A DNA stretch of 64,000 bases from Chitinophaga sp. CF118 (GCF_900112615.1 NZ_FOMK01000016.1:1-64000); one strand, 5' to 3'. Shown: positions 9,489 through 18,903, counted from the stretch's first letter. A program made the numbers and translations. Notes: generated by a model from the letters alone, not told the origin.

Positions 9489-10196
9489 ATGATTATGAAA
9501 AGATTTGTTCTAAAACCCAATGTTAGTTTTTCTTTGAAACAGCTTAGTTTCCGTATCTTTTTGTGCTTCTTTGTTTTTGTTGTCTCAACCAATAGCAAAG
9601 TTACGGCACAACAGGTGGCCTACAAGTTATCTGAGCTTGAATCCAAATCCTTATTTATTACAGAAAACAGAACGGTATCTTCACTACCTGATAAATATGC
9701 GGTCCGGGTTTCAGCAGCAGAAGGATCTGGCGTTGCCTGGATAAAGAATACTGAATTCTCTAAGGGAACTATTGAAGTAGATTTACGTGGTAAAGATATT
9801 AAACAAGGCAGTTTTTTAGGAATTGCTTTTCATGGCACATCGAAGAATGATTGTGAGGTAATCTATTTCAGGCCTTTCAATTTTGTTGCAAAAGACAGCC
9901 TTCCCAGAATGCATATGGTACAGTATGTTCTTGATACAACCTATGGATGGGAGCGTCTTAGAGATGAACATCCTGGTGTGTACGAAAATAAGGTTCTCTC
10001 CCCTCCTGCTCCAAATGACTGGTTTCATGTGAAGATTGAAGTGCAGAAAGAATTAATTAAAGTATATGTGAATAATTCACCCGAATCTTGCCTGGAGGTT
10101 AGATCTTTAAACAAGAAGAAAAGTGGAAAGATTGGTTTATGGGTTGGGAATTTTTCAGACGGTGATTTTGCCAATCTTGCAGTAAAAACCAATTAG
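9489..10196 (+). CDS. Secreted DUF1080-like (concanavalin-fold) protein
   Basis: This 235-aa protein has an N-terminal signal peptide (RIFLCFFVFVVS... ending near TAQQ, residue ~40); the start may be Met1 or Met3. The mature part looks like a concanavalin-type beta sandwich of the DUF1080/3-keto-disaccharide hydrolase group: VAWIKNTEFSKGTIEVDLRGKD, GIAFHG, VIYFRPFNF, then DWFHVKIEVQKELIKVYVNN and KIGLWVGNFSDGDFANL. That closing block is typical of the fold. It probably binds or acts on a carbohydrate in the periplasm or outside the cell. It is divergent from the SusC/SusD pair, which fits a glycan role, but the substrate is unknown. Confidence 0.75.
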   Translation: MIMKRFVLKPNVSFSLKQLSFRIFLCFFVFVVSTNSKVTAQQVAYKLSELESKSLFITENRTVSSLPDKYAVRVSAAEGSGVAWIKNTEFSKGTIEVDLRGKDIKQGSFLGIAFHGTSKNDCEVIYFRPFNFVAKDSLPRMHMVQYVLDTTYGWERLRDEHPGVYENKVLSPPAPNDWFHVKIEVQKELIKVYVNNSPESCLEVRSLNKKKSGKIGLWVGNFSDGDFANLAVKTN

Positions 10197-10262
10197 AGCA
10201 TTTTATTAATACCGATGAAAAATTGTCATCGCGATTCCACTTAATCCGAAATACCATAAATT

Positions 10263-10298
10263 AAAAAGCTACCAGGACTAATAAACCTGGTAGCTTTT
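10263..10298. terminator. Hairpin terminator, one of a near-identical repeat set
   Basis: Stem AAAAAGCTACCAGG/CCTGGTAGCTTTT around a short loop, with A-run and T-run on both sides, so it can work in either direction. It follows the plus-strand gene ending at 10196. Almost the same sequence recurs at 25111-25148 and 33562-33598. Confidence 0.8.
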
Positions 10299-10398
10299 AA
10301 AATGTTGATTAATCCAGATAACAAACCAAGACTGTTAAGAAAAAGGTAGCCAGCAAGTGGAAAAAAGTAACTGTAATCCGGGCTTTGGGGAAACGAAA

Positions 10399-10436
10399 AA
10401 CGTGATACAACCCCCCAATTGAAATTGCATCACGTT
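10399..10436 (-). terminator. Terminator of the RiPP island's last gene
   Basis: Inverted repeat AACGTGAT/ATCACGTT extended by two further pairs after one mismatch, with a C-rich loop. On the minus strand the stem runs straight into TTTTTCG, as in an intrinsic terminator. It lies about 75 bp beyond the stop of the small peptide gene at 10512. Confidence 0.65.
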
Positions 10437-10511
10437 TAGTGAGAAAGGTTACCCGAGGGAGAAGAATATTAAAAGAAAAAAATGGGTCGTACGTAGCTGT
10501 AGAAAATAATA

Positions 10512-10649
10512 CTAAAAGTTAGTAGGAAGAGTGTAGCTGTTGTTAGGAACTGTCTTAACGTCGCGGTTGTTTTTAAGAGATACAGGTTGTTCAGCTACTT
10601 TGCATTTACAAACCACGCGTTTTTTGATCTGGAGTTTTTTGGTCGACAT
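10512..10649 (-). CDS. Candidate class I lanthipeptide-like precursor (45 aa)
   Basis: This short reading frame (ATG at 10649, TAG at 10512) encodes a 45-aa basic peptide. It starts MSTKKLQIKKRVVCKCK, continues through a Lys/Asn-rich stretch and ends in SYTLPTNF. The N-terminal K-L-x-I-K-K pattern resembles the leader motif of Bacteroidota class I lanthipeptide precursors, and the sequence has two Cys plus seven Ser/Thr. Both Cys lie near the N-terminus, which is unusual, because ring-forming Cys normally sit in the C-terminal core. The frame lies downstream of the LytTR regulator gene of the RiPP island, has its own terminator, and is preceded by two TTCGAC repeats like those before the island's first gene. 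It has no double-Gly site. That it is translated and is a substrate of the LanB enzyme is inference. Confidence 0.55.
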   Translation of the reverse strand: MSTKKLQIKKRVVCKCKVAEQPVSLKNNRDVKTVPNNSYTLPTNF

Positions 10650-10718
10650 AGAGTTAGATTTAGGATTAATGATTATCTACACCTAAGTTTGTCTTTTATC
10701 AAAAAGAAACATAATTCT

Positions 10719-10750
10719 TTCGACCAAGCACATCTGTTATTCGACAAGAT
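10719..10750 (-). promoter_or_regulatory. Putative LytTR-type operator (two TTCGAC direct repeats)
   Basis: TTCGAC occurs at 10719-10724 and again at 10740-10745, exactly 21 bp apart, each followed by an A-rich stretch. This is 70-95 bp upstream of the 45-aa peptide start. LytTR regulators are known to bind paired direct repeats about two helical turns apart. The same core with the same period occurs at 25007-25057. Confidence 0.5.
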
Positions 10751-10799
10751 AGGTTTATACCCTATCATATTATAAATATTAGTAATTGTACCTTATGTA

Positions 10800-11528
10800 T
10801 TAAAACAATTCTACAATATGTTTTTTCACATCTTCCCAATAGGTGGGGCCTATAGGGATCCTTTTTACCGTAGGTAGGATAATTTCTATATGCATGTCCT
10901 GAATATATTTAATAGCGCTTTTACGGACAATACAGGAGCGATTAACACGTAGAAAAAAGGGAGGGGGCAGCAATTCTTCTATTTTATTCATGGTCACGTT
11001 CAAAATAACTTTCCCGGTTGGCAACTGTAATTCCATATAATCTTTTAACGCCTGTACCAGGATAATATCTTCTATACATATCTGCACTCTCTTACGGCCT
11101 TCTCTGGCCCATACATAGTTTTTCGTTTCGTTATTTTTAGGGGTATTGACGGAAGGATGTTGTATTTGCTTCAATTTAAAAAGTTCATTTGCCTTAGTAA
11201 CCGCTTTGAGGAAGCGTTCAAATGCAACAGGTTTAAGCAGATAATCTACCACATCCAATTCATAACTTTCCAGGGCATATTCATGAAAAGCAGTTGTAAA
11301 TATAACCAGGATGTTTTTTTGACGAAGAATACGCAACATTTCCAATCCTGTCATTTCCGGCATTTGTATATCCAGAAAAATTAAATCAGGCTGCAATTCC
11401 TGTATCGATTCCAATGCAATTATAGCATTGTCACAAATACCTACAATGTTTAAATAGCTTACTTTCCTGGATAAATTCTCCAGTATTTGCTGGGCTATGG
11501 GTTCATCATCAACAATCAGAATTTTCAT
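10800..11528 (-). CDS. LytTR-family response regulator
   Basis: This 242-aa regulator has an N-terminal receiver domain (acidic pocket VDDE at residues 6-9, phospho-acceptor Asp53 in LIFLDIQMPEMTG, switch region IFTTAFHEYALESYELDVVDYLLKP). A C-terminal LytTR DNA-binding domain follows (about 140-240, with VWAREGRKRVQICIEDIILVQA and LPPPFFLRVNRSCIVR). It is encoded 21 bp after its cognate kinase gene, itself overlapping the LanB gene, so it belongs to the RiPP operon. It is the natural candidate to bind the TTCGA repeats at 10719 and 25007. Confidence 0.95.
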   Translation of the reverse strand: MKILIVDDEPIAQQILENLSRKVSYLNIVGICDNAIIALESIQELQPDLIFLDIQMPEMTGLEMLRILRQKNILVIFTTAFHEYALESYELDVVDYLLKPVAFERFLKAVTKANELFKLKQIQHPSVNTPKNNETKNYVWAREGRKRVQICIEDIILVQALKDYMELQLPTGKVILNVTMNKIEELLPPPFFLRVNRSCIVRKSAIKYIQDMHIEIILPTVKRIPIGPTYWEDVKKHIVELF

Positions 11529-11549
11529 CGTAAAAGGGTATAGTATAGG

Positions 11550-12653
11550 TTATAGCTTTAGTATCAGCGATACTTCATAAACATCGTCTGTTTCTTTTAT
11601 GTCCAGGCTGTAGCGCGTTTGATATTCCAGCTCCAGTCGGCGTCGTACATTTTTAAGTCCCAGACCACCGGTTGATTCATTATTCTTTTTGCCAGTGGCA
11701 GTAACAGGATTATTGTTTGCACAATGGAAAGTTAAAAGGCCCTCTTTCTCAGTCATAGACAGCTTTATCCATGCGTTCTTAATAGTAGCATTTACCCCAT
11801 GCTTAAAAGCATTCTCAATAAAGTTAATTAAAATTAAGGGTTTAATAATTTTTTCTTTGTTTTCAATCTGCCCAAAATCATATTCAATTTGCACCCGGCT
11901 TTCTTTATACCGCATTTTTTCAAGAAGCAGGTAATTACTCAAAAACTCAATCTCTTCTTTAAGTGTAATATGCTCTTTTTCAGAATCATACAGAGAAAAA
12001 CGCAGCAAATTTGACAATTGAATTACCACTTTGCTCGCTTCCTCATTATGAATAATCAACCCGTATATGCTGTTTAAAGTATTGAATAAAAAATGCGGCT
12101 GTATCTGCGCACGCAGAAAGCTTATTTCCATGGAATTTTTTTCCTGGGCAATGGCTAATTTTTCCAGGGAGCTTTCATGGAAATCTTTAACTATTTTTAT
12201 AATTATCCCAAAGGTGTTAAACCATATTATTAAGGAAAGTACCCACAGGAGCAATTCACCATCGAAAGGTTTCCCGAAACTATTTACCGTATATTTCTGG
12301 TACAACCTGGTAATAACTTCATTTTCAGGATACAGATTTCGCAACAGGTTCAAAGAACTGGTTGTTATCAATAATGACAATAAGTATATAGCCAGGATAT
12401 CCGGTATAATTAAGGCCCATCTCTTTTTCCTTATATGCTGAAAAACAAAATGGCATACAAAGTAATGAATCAGGATAGCATTGAATAGTACACTAGACGA
12501 AAAGAGTACATTTTCAGCAATAAAAACACTTGCCTTGAAAGAGTATGATGTAATAGCCATGATAAAAAACAACATTATCACCCAATACAAAATATGCAAC
12601 AAATGCTTCGTTGATTGATTCGGATATACAGAAAACTCGTTACTTCGCTCCAT
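11550..12653 (-). CDS. LytS/YehU-type sensor histidine kinase
   Basis: This 367-aa kinase has four predicted membrane helices in the first ~160 residues. A His_kinase domain follows, with the phospho-acceptor His in LRAQIQPHFLFNTLNSIYG and an ATP-binding domain with the N-box NFIENAFKHGVN and a GLGLKNVRRRLE G-box. There is no large extracytoplasmic sensor, so it may sense a membrane-proximal signal. Its start overlaps the end of the LanB gene by 14 bp, giving translational coupling, and the LytTR regulator follows. A quorum-type response to the RiPP product is plausible but not shown. Confidence 0.93.
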   Translation of the reverse strand: MERSNEFSVYPNQSTKHLLHILYWVIMLFFIMAITSYSFKASVFIAENVLFSSSVLFNAILIHYFVCHFVFQHIRKKRWALIIPDILAIYLLSLLITTSSLNLLRNLYPENEVITRLYQKYTVNSFGKPFDGELLLWVLSLIIWFNTFGIIIKIVKDFHESSLEKLAIAQEKNSMEISFLRAQIQPHFLFNTLNSIYGLIIHNEEASKVVIQLSNLLRFSLYDSEKEHITLKEEIEFLSNYLLLEKMRYKESRVQIEYDFGQIENKEKIIKPLILINFIENAFKHGVNATIKNAWIKLSMTEKEGLLTFHCANNNPVTATGKKNNESTGGLGLKNVRRRLELEYQTRYSLDIKETDDVYEVSLILKL

Positions 12654-15600
12654 TTTTCTGATGTACTATTTGATTATAATACTTTCCACAAAAATAATAT
12701 GCCATATATTCCATAAAACGCTGTTCGGTAGTAAACCACCTGTTCATGCTCATATGTATGTAACTCGAAATATTGTCTAAAGACAATGCCATACTCTTTA
12801 ACTTAACGGCCCTTTCAGCAAAGACCTCATTAAATCGCTCTCCACTTAAAAAATCTGCAATCGGCTTTCTCCATTCCTGGTATTCTGCATTCAACTGCCG
12901 TTTTACATCACGTCCAAATTCACTGGCAAAAGCATCAGACATCTCAGTACAGAAAGTAATTCTTTCCCGTAACGACATTCCATACAAAGATAGCCAGTTA
13001 TCCATATTTTTAATAGAAGTTAAAAACCTTATCTGCTGATCATCTTCAAAGTCTTCCTCCTCCACGCAGGTAAGAAACAAAAGACTATCATGAAAAAAAA
13101 CCTCTTCTGTTGGTAACATATAGCCCTCACCGTATCTTTCTATTTCTCTCTGGTAAGTATCCTGCTGTACCTTCCAAACCAGCCTGTTTTCTAAATACGG
13201 ATGCAATATATTATAAATGTACTTTATAGCAGCAGAATACTGCTCCCCTCCTGCATTATCAACTAAATGTAACCGGAACCTGATATGGTAATGCGGATCG
13301 GTATAACGAATGAAAAAAGCCTGATTGATAACCTCCTCCTTCAACAGAAAATCGATAACAGGTTTTATCACCTTTAATAAAATTTTATCCGACGCCTTCG
13401 CTCCACAGAATATTTTAAAATACACCCACTCGCTGCCAGGTTCAAAAGCACGCTGAATTCTGCCCTTCCCCTCTTTTACAAATGAATGTATATTCACTGG
13501 CTTTTGCTTAGCTAAGGGAAGTATGAACTGCTGAACAAAAGGTTCGCCATGACCAGGTGTGCTATTATCAAATAACCATTCCACCAGTTTTACCGTAGTA
13601 CATCCCCGCATCTCTTTTAGCAGTACCTGCAAATAAGTATCATTCTCTGTGTCTATGAATAGTTCATTATCGCCTTCGCAAAAACATACCAGTTTTGCCA
13701 CTTCCCACCTGGATAAAAAAAGCCTGAGTGCTGCCAGTTGATCATCAACCTGCATAATATCCTGTATATCAGATTCCCGCAGAAACCACGTAGCACGATG
13801 TAAAATGAAATGTTTATAACTGATACGAGGTAAAAAACGCTTATGCTGAGCCAGCGATCCCCAATTAATTTCAAACCCCGACCTCCCCTGATGCTGCAGT
13901 GCTGCTAAAAATTTATATACAGCAATGGAACTGTTTGCATAATTGTGGGCATTAGATAATCTTGGGATTATACGCTTTTCCCATTTGCGCGACCGGAGAA
14001 TAATCTCATCCCGCTGAATAGAAACCATCATATCCTCAATAGTCAGCTGCCTTTCACCATCCACAGCACTGGCACCCAGGAATGGAATTTCATAGTGAAA
14101 AAGTTGTTCTCTTCTTGCAATATTACCTACCCTGCCTTCAGGAATATGTATGATCTCGGCAAAAGCTATGTGTTCATTTGCCTTCATTTCATCTTCGGCC
14201 AGCTCCCTACAAAAAGCACTCATCTCCTTTCCAAGATGTGCAAACCTGCCTAATAATATATTGGAATGTGCGCCACCTACATGCTGCAGCAACATATGCC
14301 CGGAAGGAAGGCAGGCACCCATTACAGTAAAATAATTGGCAAGCTGGCCTGATTTATCTTCCAGTTTCTCAAAATCTTTATCCTGTAGCTGAATCCCCTT
14401 TTTCAAGGTATCCCTATCCCAATATTCCATCCTATCCTGCAGCCAGGCATTACATTCACCGGTTCTTTTGCTTACTTTTTTTTTAGCAGGCAAATTCATT
14501 CTTTCCGCTAATGAATTATGCGCCACATTGCCAATATTGTCAGTAGCAGGAAACCCTATGCCAAATTCAGGATCTAATACCTCTGCCAATGAAACCTCCT
14601 GGGTTTCATATTTTTCAGTAAACTTTTTCTTGAACCGGTCCAGCTGTACTTCTACCGGAGAAACAGCATGAGAAAGTTTGCTTAATATGGAAATTGCTTT
14701 CCCCATTTCCTTTAAGCCCGACCTGGGGAACATAAATGGAGCAGGTACCGGTTGTTTCAGGTCGGCATGAAAAATATGGCGTTGCGCCACTTCAATATCC
14801 AGTTCCTTTAATACCTTTTCTAAATGGTTGATATCATCGACCGGTAAAACGCCAAGGGGGAGGTTCTCAAATTTGCGTAGTATCTTTTGAATTTCTTCGA
14901 ATAAATCAAGAAAAATCGTGGCCGCTGCAACAGGCAGTTTCGCTAACCTTTCCAGCACGCACCGGATGTTATCTGCCTCATTTTCAATAGTCAATCCCAA
15001 CTGCAATTCACTAACCAATAGCTGTGTTTCAATAAGTTCTCCTGCAAAAACTTCAAACTCTTCATAGGTGTTATCCTCATCAAGCATAGCGTACATATCG
15101 GCAATAGTAAGCGCTTTATTTTGCCGTATCAGTGCTATAAGCCTTTCCAGCAAGTCCGTTTGGTCAATAGAACTGATCTGATACTGACATTTGCCTTCTT
15201 CTATAATGGCCTCTATAAAACGGTACTGACCAGCGATATGATATAAAGAGTCATTTACCTGGTAACGAAGGTGAACCCATAAGGCAGGATGTTGCTCCAC
15301 TTTTTTTATGATCTGCTGAAGCAGCCCCATATCAATGCGCACCTTTCGTTTGCTGGTCTTATCGGCCAGCTCTTCGCGACTATCTATACCGGCTAAAGCG
15401 CATCCTGCATAAATACCATAAGGGGTAGACCGGGTACTTGCACGAATAGCATACTTTTTTAAAGTATGCATTAGTTTATGTTGCCTCGATGTATCAACAT
15501 TTCCATTTTTAAATTCCAGCACCGTTTCACGAAGTTGTGGAGAACTCCAGTAAAGTCCTTCAACAAATACAGGATCTCCCAGCATGCTAAAAACAACCTT

Positions 15601-15705
15601 ATCAAGATCGAGAGTTCTGTTCTGCTGATCAAATAAACGCTGATAGGAATATAGGGGTGTTCGAACAACAACCTTACCGTAGTCTTTAAAGGATCCTTCC
15701 TGCAT
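12640..15705 (-). CDS. LanB-type lantibiotic dehydratase (full length)
   Basis: This 1021-aa enzyme belongs to the class I lanthipeptide dehydratases, which glutamylate Ser/Thr of a precursor using Glu-tRNA and then eliminate to dehydroamino acids. The N-terminal glutamylation domain covers most of the protein (VVVRTPLYSYQRLF at the start; the family pattern KYAIRASTRSTPYGIYAG). The C-terminal elimination (SpaB_C/thiopeptide-type) domain follows from about residue 740 (WVYFKIFCGAKASDKIL, then FFIRYTDPHYHIRFRLHL). I chose the ATG at 15705; a longer frame to 15777 adds an unlikely hydrophobic stretch. Both halves are fused, unlike the split LanB of pinensin clusters. No LanC cyclase gene is visible in the window. 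It lies between the HlyD gene and the sensor kinase. Confidence 0.93.
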   Translation of the reverse strand: MQEGSFKDYGKVVVRTPLYSYQRLFDQQNRTLDLDKVVFSMLGDPVFVEGLYWSSPQLRETVLEFKNGNVDTSRQHKLMHTLKKYAIRASTRSTPYGIYAGCALAGIDSREELADKTSKRKVRIDMGLLQQIIKKVEQHPALWVHLRYQVNDSLYHIAGQYRFIEAIIEEGKCQYQISSIDQTDLLERLIALIRQNKALTIADMYAMLDEDNTYEEFEVFAGELIETQLLVSELQLGLTIENEADNIRCVLERLAKLPVAAATIFLDLFEEIQKILRKFENLPLGVLPVDDINHLEKVLKELDIEVAQRHIFHADLKQPVPAPFMFPRSGLKEMGKAISILSKLSHAVSPVEVQLDRFKKKFTEKYETQEVSLAEVLDPEFGIGFPATDNIGNVAHNSLAERMNLPAKKKVSKRTGECNAWLQDRMEYWDRDTLKKGIQLQDKDFEKLEDKSGQLANYFTVMGACLPSGHMLLQHVGGAHSNILLGRFAHLGKEMSAFCRELAEDEMKANEHIAFAEIIHIPEGRVGNIARREQLFHYEIPFLGASAVDGERQLTIEDMMVSIQRDEIILRSRKWEKRIIPRLSNAHNYANSSIAVYKFLAALQHQGRSGFEINWGSLAQHKRFLPRISYKHFILHRATWFLRESDIQDIMQVDDQLAALRLFLSRWEVAKLVCFCEGDNELFIDTENDTYLQVLLKEMRGCTTVKLVEWLFDNSTPGHGEPFVQQFILPLAKQKPVNIHSFVKEGKGRIQRAFEPGSEWVYFKIFCGAKASDKILLKVIKPVIDFLLKEEVINQAFFIRYTDPHYHIRFRLHLVDNAGGEQYSAAIKYIYNILHPYLENRLVWKVQQDTYQREIERYGEGYMLPTEEVFFHDSLLFLTCVEEEDFEDDQQIRFLTSIKNMDNWLSLYGMSLRERITFCTEMSDAFASEFGRDVKRQLNAEYQEWRKPIADFLSGERFNEVFAERAVKLKSMALSLDNISSYIHMSMNRWFTTEQRFMEYMAYYFCGKYYNQIVHQKNGAK

Positions 15706-15813
15706 ATTATTTGTTAAGTACTGGGTTGCAGATAATATATACAATAGAAATGGGCTACCAACAACCAATATATGCAAAAAATAGAATTTCTCAAAACAGG
15801 ATTCTACCCGGGA

Positions 15814-16548
15814 TCAATTAAACATACTCCCAAATATTCTTTGAAAAATACTTCTGTCACTTAACACTATCTCAGCACTCCCTTCCATCACCGGCAATAT
15901 GGGTATTTCCTTTTTTTGCGAGGTAATTATCTTTTTCTGATTCAGCTCAACATAAGCCAGATGATCGCCATCCATTTGTACGGGGAGAATGGAAGAAATA
16001 GTTCCCTCCAAAAATCCATATTCATTACTTGGAAAGTCCGACAGTTCAATCTTAACCGACTGACCTACCCTTACGTTTCCGGCACGCTTGCTTTTATACC
16101 TTACTTTTATTTCGGCCCTGGATGATTTAGGAACTACCCATATAATCTGATCTAATGTATTCTTTTGATCTATACCCTTAGCTATATAAATTTTACCCTC
16201 CATAGGGGTAATGGTATAATAACTTTTCCCTTCCTTTGGGTCATATCGCGTTAGCAATGTATCGCCAGGCACAACCTCATCTCCATCTTTCACAAAGTAA
16301 TTAAATTTGAAATTAGCATTTTCATCAGTTCTTCTTACGGTTACTTTCCCCGGCTGATGTTCGCCCTGCATCAGCACCGTTCCATTAAGTGTATCAGGGA
16401 AACGAATTAAGTTAGCAATCAGTAAACCTAATATACCTACGGCAAATAAAACAGTTATCCCCCAACGGATGATCCATGTAGGAATATTTCCCACCACTTC
16501 CTCCATTTCATTACTCCTGATTTCTAAAGATTGGTTATTCTCTGGCAT
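15814..16548 (-). CDS. Short HlyD-family membrane fusion protein
   Basis: This 244-aa adaptor has one membrane helix near residues 28-47 (WIIRWGITVLFAVGILGLLIANLI) after a short cytoplasmic tail, then a periplasmic beta-rich region with a lipoyl-like part (YFVKDGDEVVPGDTLLTRYD and MEGKIYIAKG) and a barrel region (VGQSVKIELSDFP). HlyD proteins serving peptidase-type ABC exporters usually run about 400 aa with a long coiled-coil hairpin; here that hairpin is missing. It lies 11 bp downstream of the ABC exporter gene, so it probably bridges that exporter to an outer-membrane route. Compact adaptors like this occur in Bacteroidota bacteriocin clusters. Confidence 0.85.
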   Translation of the reverse strand: MPENNQSLEIRSNEMEEVVGNIPTWIIRWGITVLFAVGILGLLIANLIRFPDTLNGTVLMQGEHQPGKVTVRRTDENANFKFNYFVKDGDEVVPGDTLLTRYDPKEGKSYYTITPMEGKIYIAKGIDQKNTLDQIIWVVPKSSRAEIKVRYKSKRAGNVRVGQSVKIELSDFPSNEYGFLEGTISSILPVQMDGDHLAYVELNQKKIITSQKKEIPILPVMEGSAEIVLSDRSIFQRIFGSMFN

Positions 16549-16559
16549 ATCTTTATTAT

Positions 16560-18860
16560 TTATGCAACATCCAATTCTAATTGATTTTTAACCAATTCGA
16601 AATAATACCCTTTACTTCTTGTCAATTCGCTATGATGACCTTCTTCTACCACCTCTCCATCTTTCATCACAATAATCTGATCAGCATTTTTAACAGTACT
16701 TAACCTATGCGCAATCACCACTACCGTTCTTCCTTTATAAAACTGGTTCAGGTTTTGCATAATTACCTTTTCATTGTTCGCATCAAGTGCACTGGTGGCC
16801 TCATCGAAAAATAAATACTTCGCATCTTTATATACCGCCCTGGCTATAAATAAACGCTGTTTTTGTCCACCACTTAAACCAGACCCGGAATTGCCAATCC
16901 GCGTAGTGAACCCTAAAGGCAGTTTCGAAATAAAATCATGCATATTGGCAATTCTTACCGCTTCATAAAGTTTCTCTTCCTGAATTCTTTCTCCATCCAC
17001 AGCAATATTTCTTGCAATGGAATCGGAAAAAACAAATCCATCCTGCATTACAGTTCCTACGTTGTTACGCCACAACTGAGCAGATATATCCTGAAGATTC
17101 ACCTCATCAATTAAAATTTGCCCTTCGGAAGGTGGATAAAACTTCAATAATAACTTTAGCAAAGTGGTTTTCCCACTTCCGCTTGCTCCTACTATGGCAG
17201 TAACTTTTCCCCTGGGAATATGCATAGAAACATTCTTCAGCACAAGCGGACTTTTGGGTGCTCCATATCTAAAAGAAAGATTAGAAATAGTAATTCCATC
17301 GCCACTATTTTTCCGGATGCTTTTTGTAAAAAGCTCATGGCTTAAATACAGCGAGTCCGAACTATTTGCAGGTTCCCTGGGCCATTTATTCTCATTATAC
17401 CCGATAAGGTCTTCACTTGTTTCTTCTTCAGGCTTGCTGTGAATTTCATTAAGCCTGTCAAGGCTTATTTTTGCATCCTGAACGCTTTTTATAAATGAAA
17501 TAATCTGGTCCAAAGGACTATTCATCTGACCCACTATGTAAGAAATACTAAGCATCACGCCAAGAGTAATCTGTTGCTCTATAACTAGTTTAGCTGCTAA
17601 ATAGCTTATCACAATATTCTTAAGCTGCGTGAAAAAAGATGCACCTATCCCCTGGTATTGCTCTAATGCAAGGCTTTTAATATTCACCTTGAATAATTTA
17701 GCCTGAATGCGTTCCCACTCCCATCTTCTTGCTTTCTGGCTATTATAAAGTTTAATCTCCTGCATGCCTGTTATAATTTCAAACAAGCTGTTTTGATTTT
17801 CCCTGGACCTTTGAAAACGGTTATAATCAATATTCTTCCTTCTTTTCAGAAAAATAGAAATCCAAAAGATGGATAACGCACTTCCAATAGCAAAAACCAG
17901 TAATAATTTTGTATTGTAAAGGGATAAAACGAAAGAGAAAACAAAGAGATTAATGATAGAAAACAGCGTGCTAAGCGTTGATCCCGTTAGGAAAGACTCA
18001 ATTCTTCTATGATCATTGATACGTTGTGTAATATCTCCCACATTTTTTGATTCAAAAAAATTAATGGGAAGTTTCATCAGCTTAATCAAAAAATTTGAAA
18101 TAATACTGATGCTAATACGTGTGCTTATATGTAACAGAATCCAGTTCCTTATAAGATCTACCGCTATTCCGCCAAGAAAAAGCAGTAACTGAGAAAGCAG
18201 GATCAAATATATAAAGTTCATGTTCTTACGACTTACCCCAAAATCGACCAGGCTTTGCGTAAGAAACGGGAAACACATACTGATAAGACTGGCCAGAAGC
18301 ATTCCCAGAATCAGCTGAGCAAAATAACGTTTATAGGGCCTTAAATAGCCCATGAGGAAACCGAATCCGCTTTTTACAGTTTGTACCTCTTCTGCGTTTC
18401 TATAAAACTCGGGAGTAGGTTCCATCAATAAGGCAATCCCCTTCTTGTCGGCCGAACTAATCCAGCACTTTTCAAACACATCCCTTTCCACCCTTACCAG
18501 ATTATGGCCGGGATCTGCAATGATAATCCGTTCTACAGGGCGAAAAAAACTTTTCTTCTCTACCCCATACAGTACCACATAATGTTCCTGGTTCCAGTGC
18601 AACACACATGGAAGAGGAATCTGCTGGGTTAGCTGATCATAAGTCAATTTCGCAGACAATGTTTTGAATCCAATTTTCTCTGCTGCCTCACTTAATCCCA
18701 ATAAACTAACGCCATTCTTAGTAATATATGAATTTGCCCTCAGGTAATCCAGTGAATACTCTTCCCCGTAGTAGGCAGCAATCATACGCAAACAGGTTGG
18801 ACCACAATCCATGTAGTCCAACTGTTTATAAAATTTGTATTTTTTACTAAACAAAGCCAT
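16560..18860 (-). CDS. Peptidase-containing ABC transporter (C39 bacteriocin exporter)
   Basis: This 766-aa protein both cleaves double-Gly leaders and exports the cargo. The N-terminal C39 peptidase (1-130) shows the catalytic Cys in YMDCGPTCLRMIA and the His in HYVVLYG, followed by ADPG. Six membrane helices fill about 170-450. The ATPase domain (about 515-760) has Walker A GASGSGKTTLLKLL, the signature LSGGQKQR, Walker B YLFFDEATSALD, and the switch His in VIAHRLSTVKNAD. It matches the GG leaders of the five peptides encoded upstream in the same operon and pairs with the HlyD gene just after it. Confidence 0.97.
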   Translation of the reverse strand: MALFSKKYKFYKQLDYMDCGPTCLRMIAAYYGEEYSLDYLRANSYITKNGVSLLGLSEAAEKIGFKTLSAKLTYDQLTQQIPLPCVLHWNQEHYVVLYGVEKKSFFRPVERIIIADPGHNLVRVERDVFEKCWISSADKKGIALLMEPTPEFYRNAEEVQTVKSGFGFLMGYLRPYKRYFAQLILGMLLASLISMCFPFLTQSLVDFGVSRKNMNFIYLILLSQLLLFLGGIAVDLIRNWILLHISTRISISIISNFLIKLMKLPINFFESKNVGDITQRINDHRRIESFLTGSTLSTLFSIINLFVFSFVLSLYNTKLLLVFAIGSALSIFWISIFLKRRKNIDYNRFQRSRENQNSLFEIITGMQEIKLYNSQKARRWEWERIQAKLFKVNIKSLALEQYQGIGASFFTQLKNIVISYLAAKLVIEQQITLGVMLSISYIVGQMNSPLDQIISFIKSVQDAKISLDRLNEIHSKPEEETSEDLIGYNENKWPREPANSSDSLYLSHELFTKSIRKNSGDGITISNLSFRYGAPKSPLVLKNVSMHIPRGKVTAIVGASGSGKTTLLKLLLKFYPPSEGQILIDEVNLQDISAQLWRNNVGTVMQDGFVFSDSIARNIAVDGERIQEEKLYEAVRIANMHDFISKLPLGFTTRIGNSGSGLSGGQKQRLFIARAVYKDAKYLFFDEATSALDANNEKVIMQNLNQFYKGRTVVVIAHRLSTVKNADQIIVMKDGEVVEEGHHSELTRSKGYYFELVKNQLELDVA

Positions 18861-18903
18861 TGCATTGGAGTTTAAAAAATCAGTTGCCGCATTCAGCCAT
18901 TCA

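Noticed and set aside
10587..10775. Plus-strand 62-codon frame
   Set aside because: It is antisense to the 45-aa candidate peptide and its upstream repeats; the minus-strand reading has better context.
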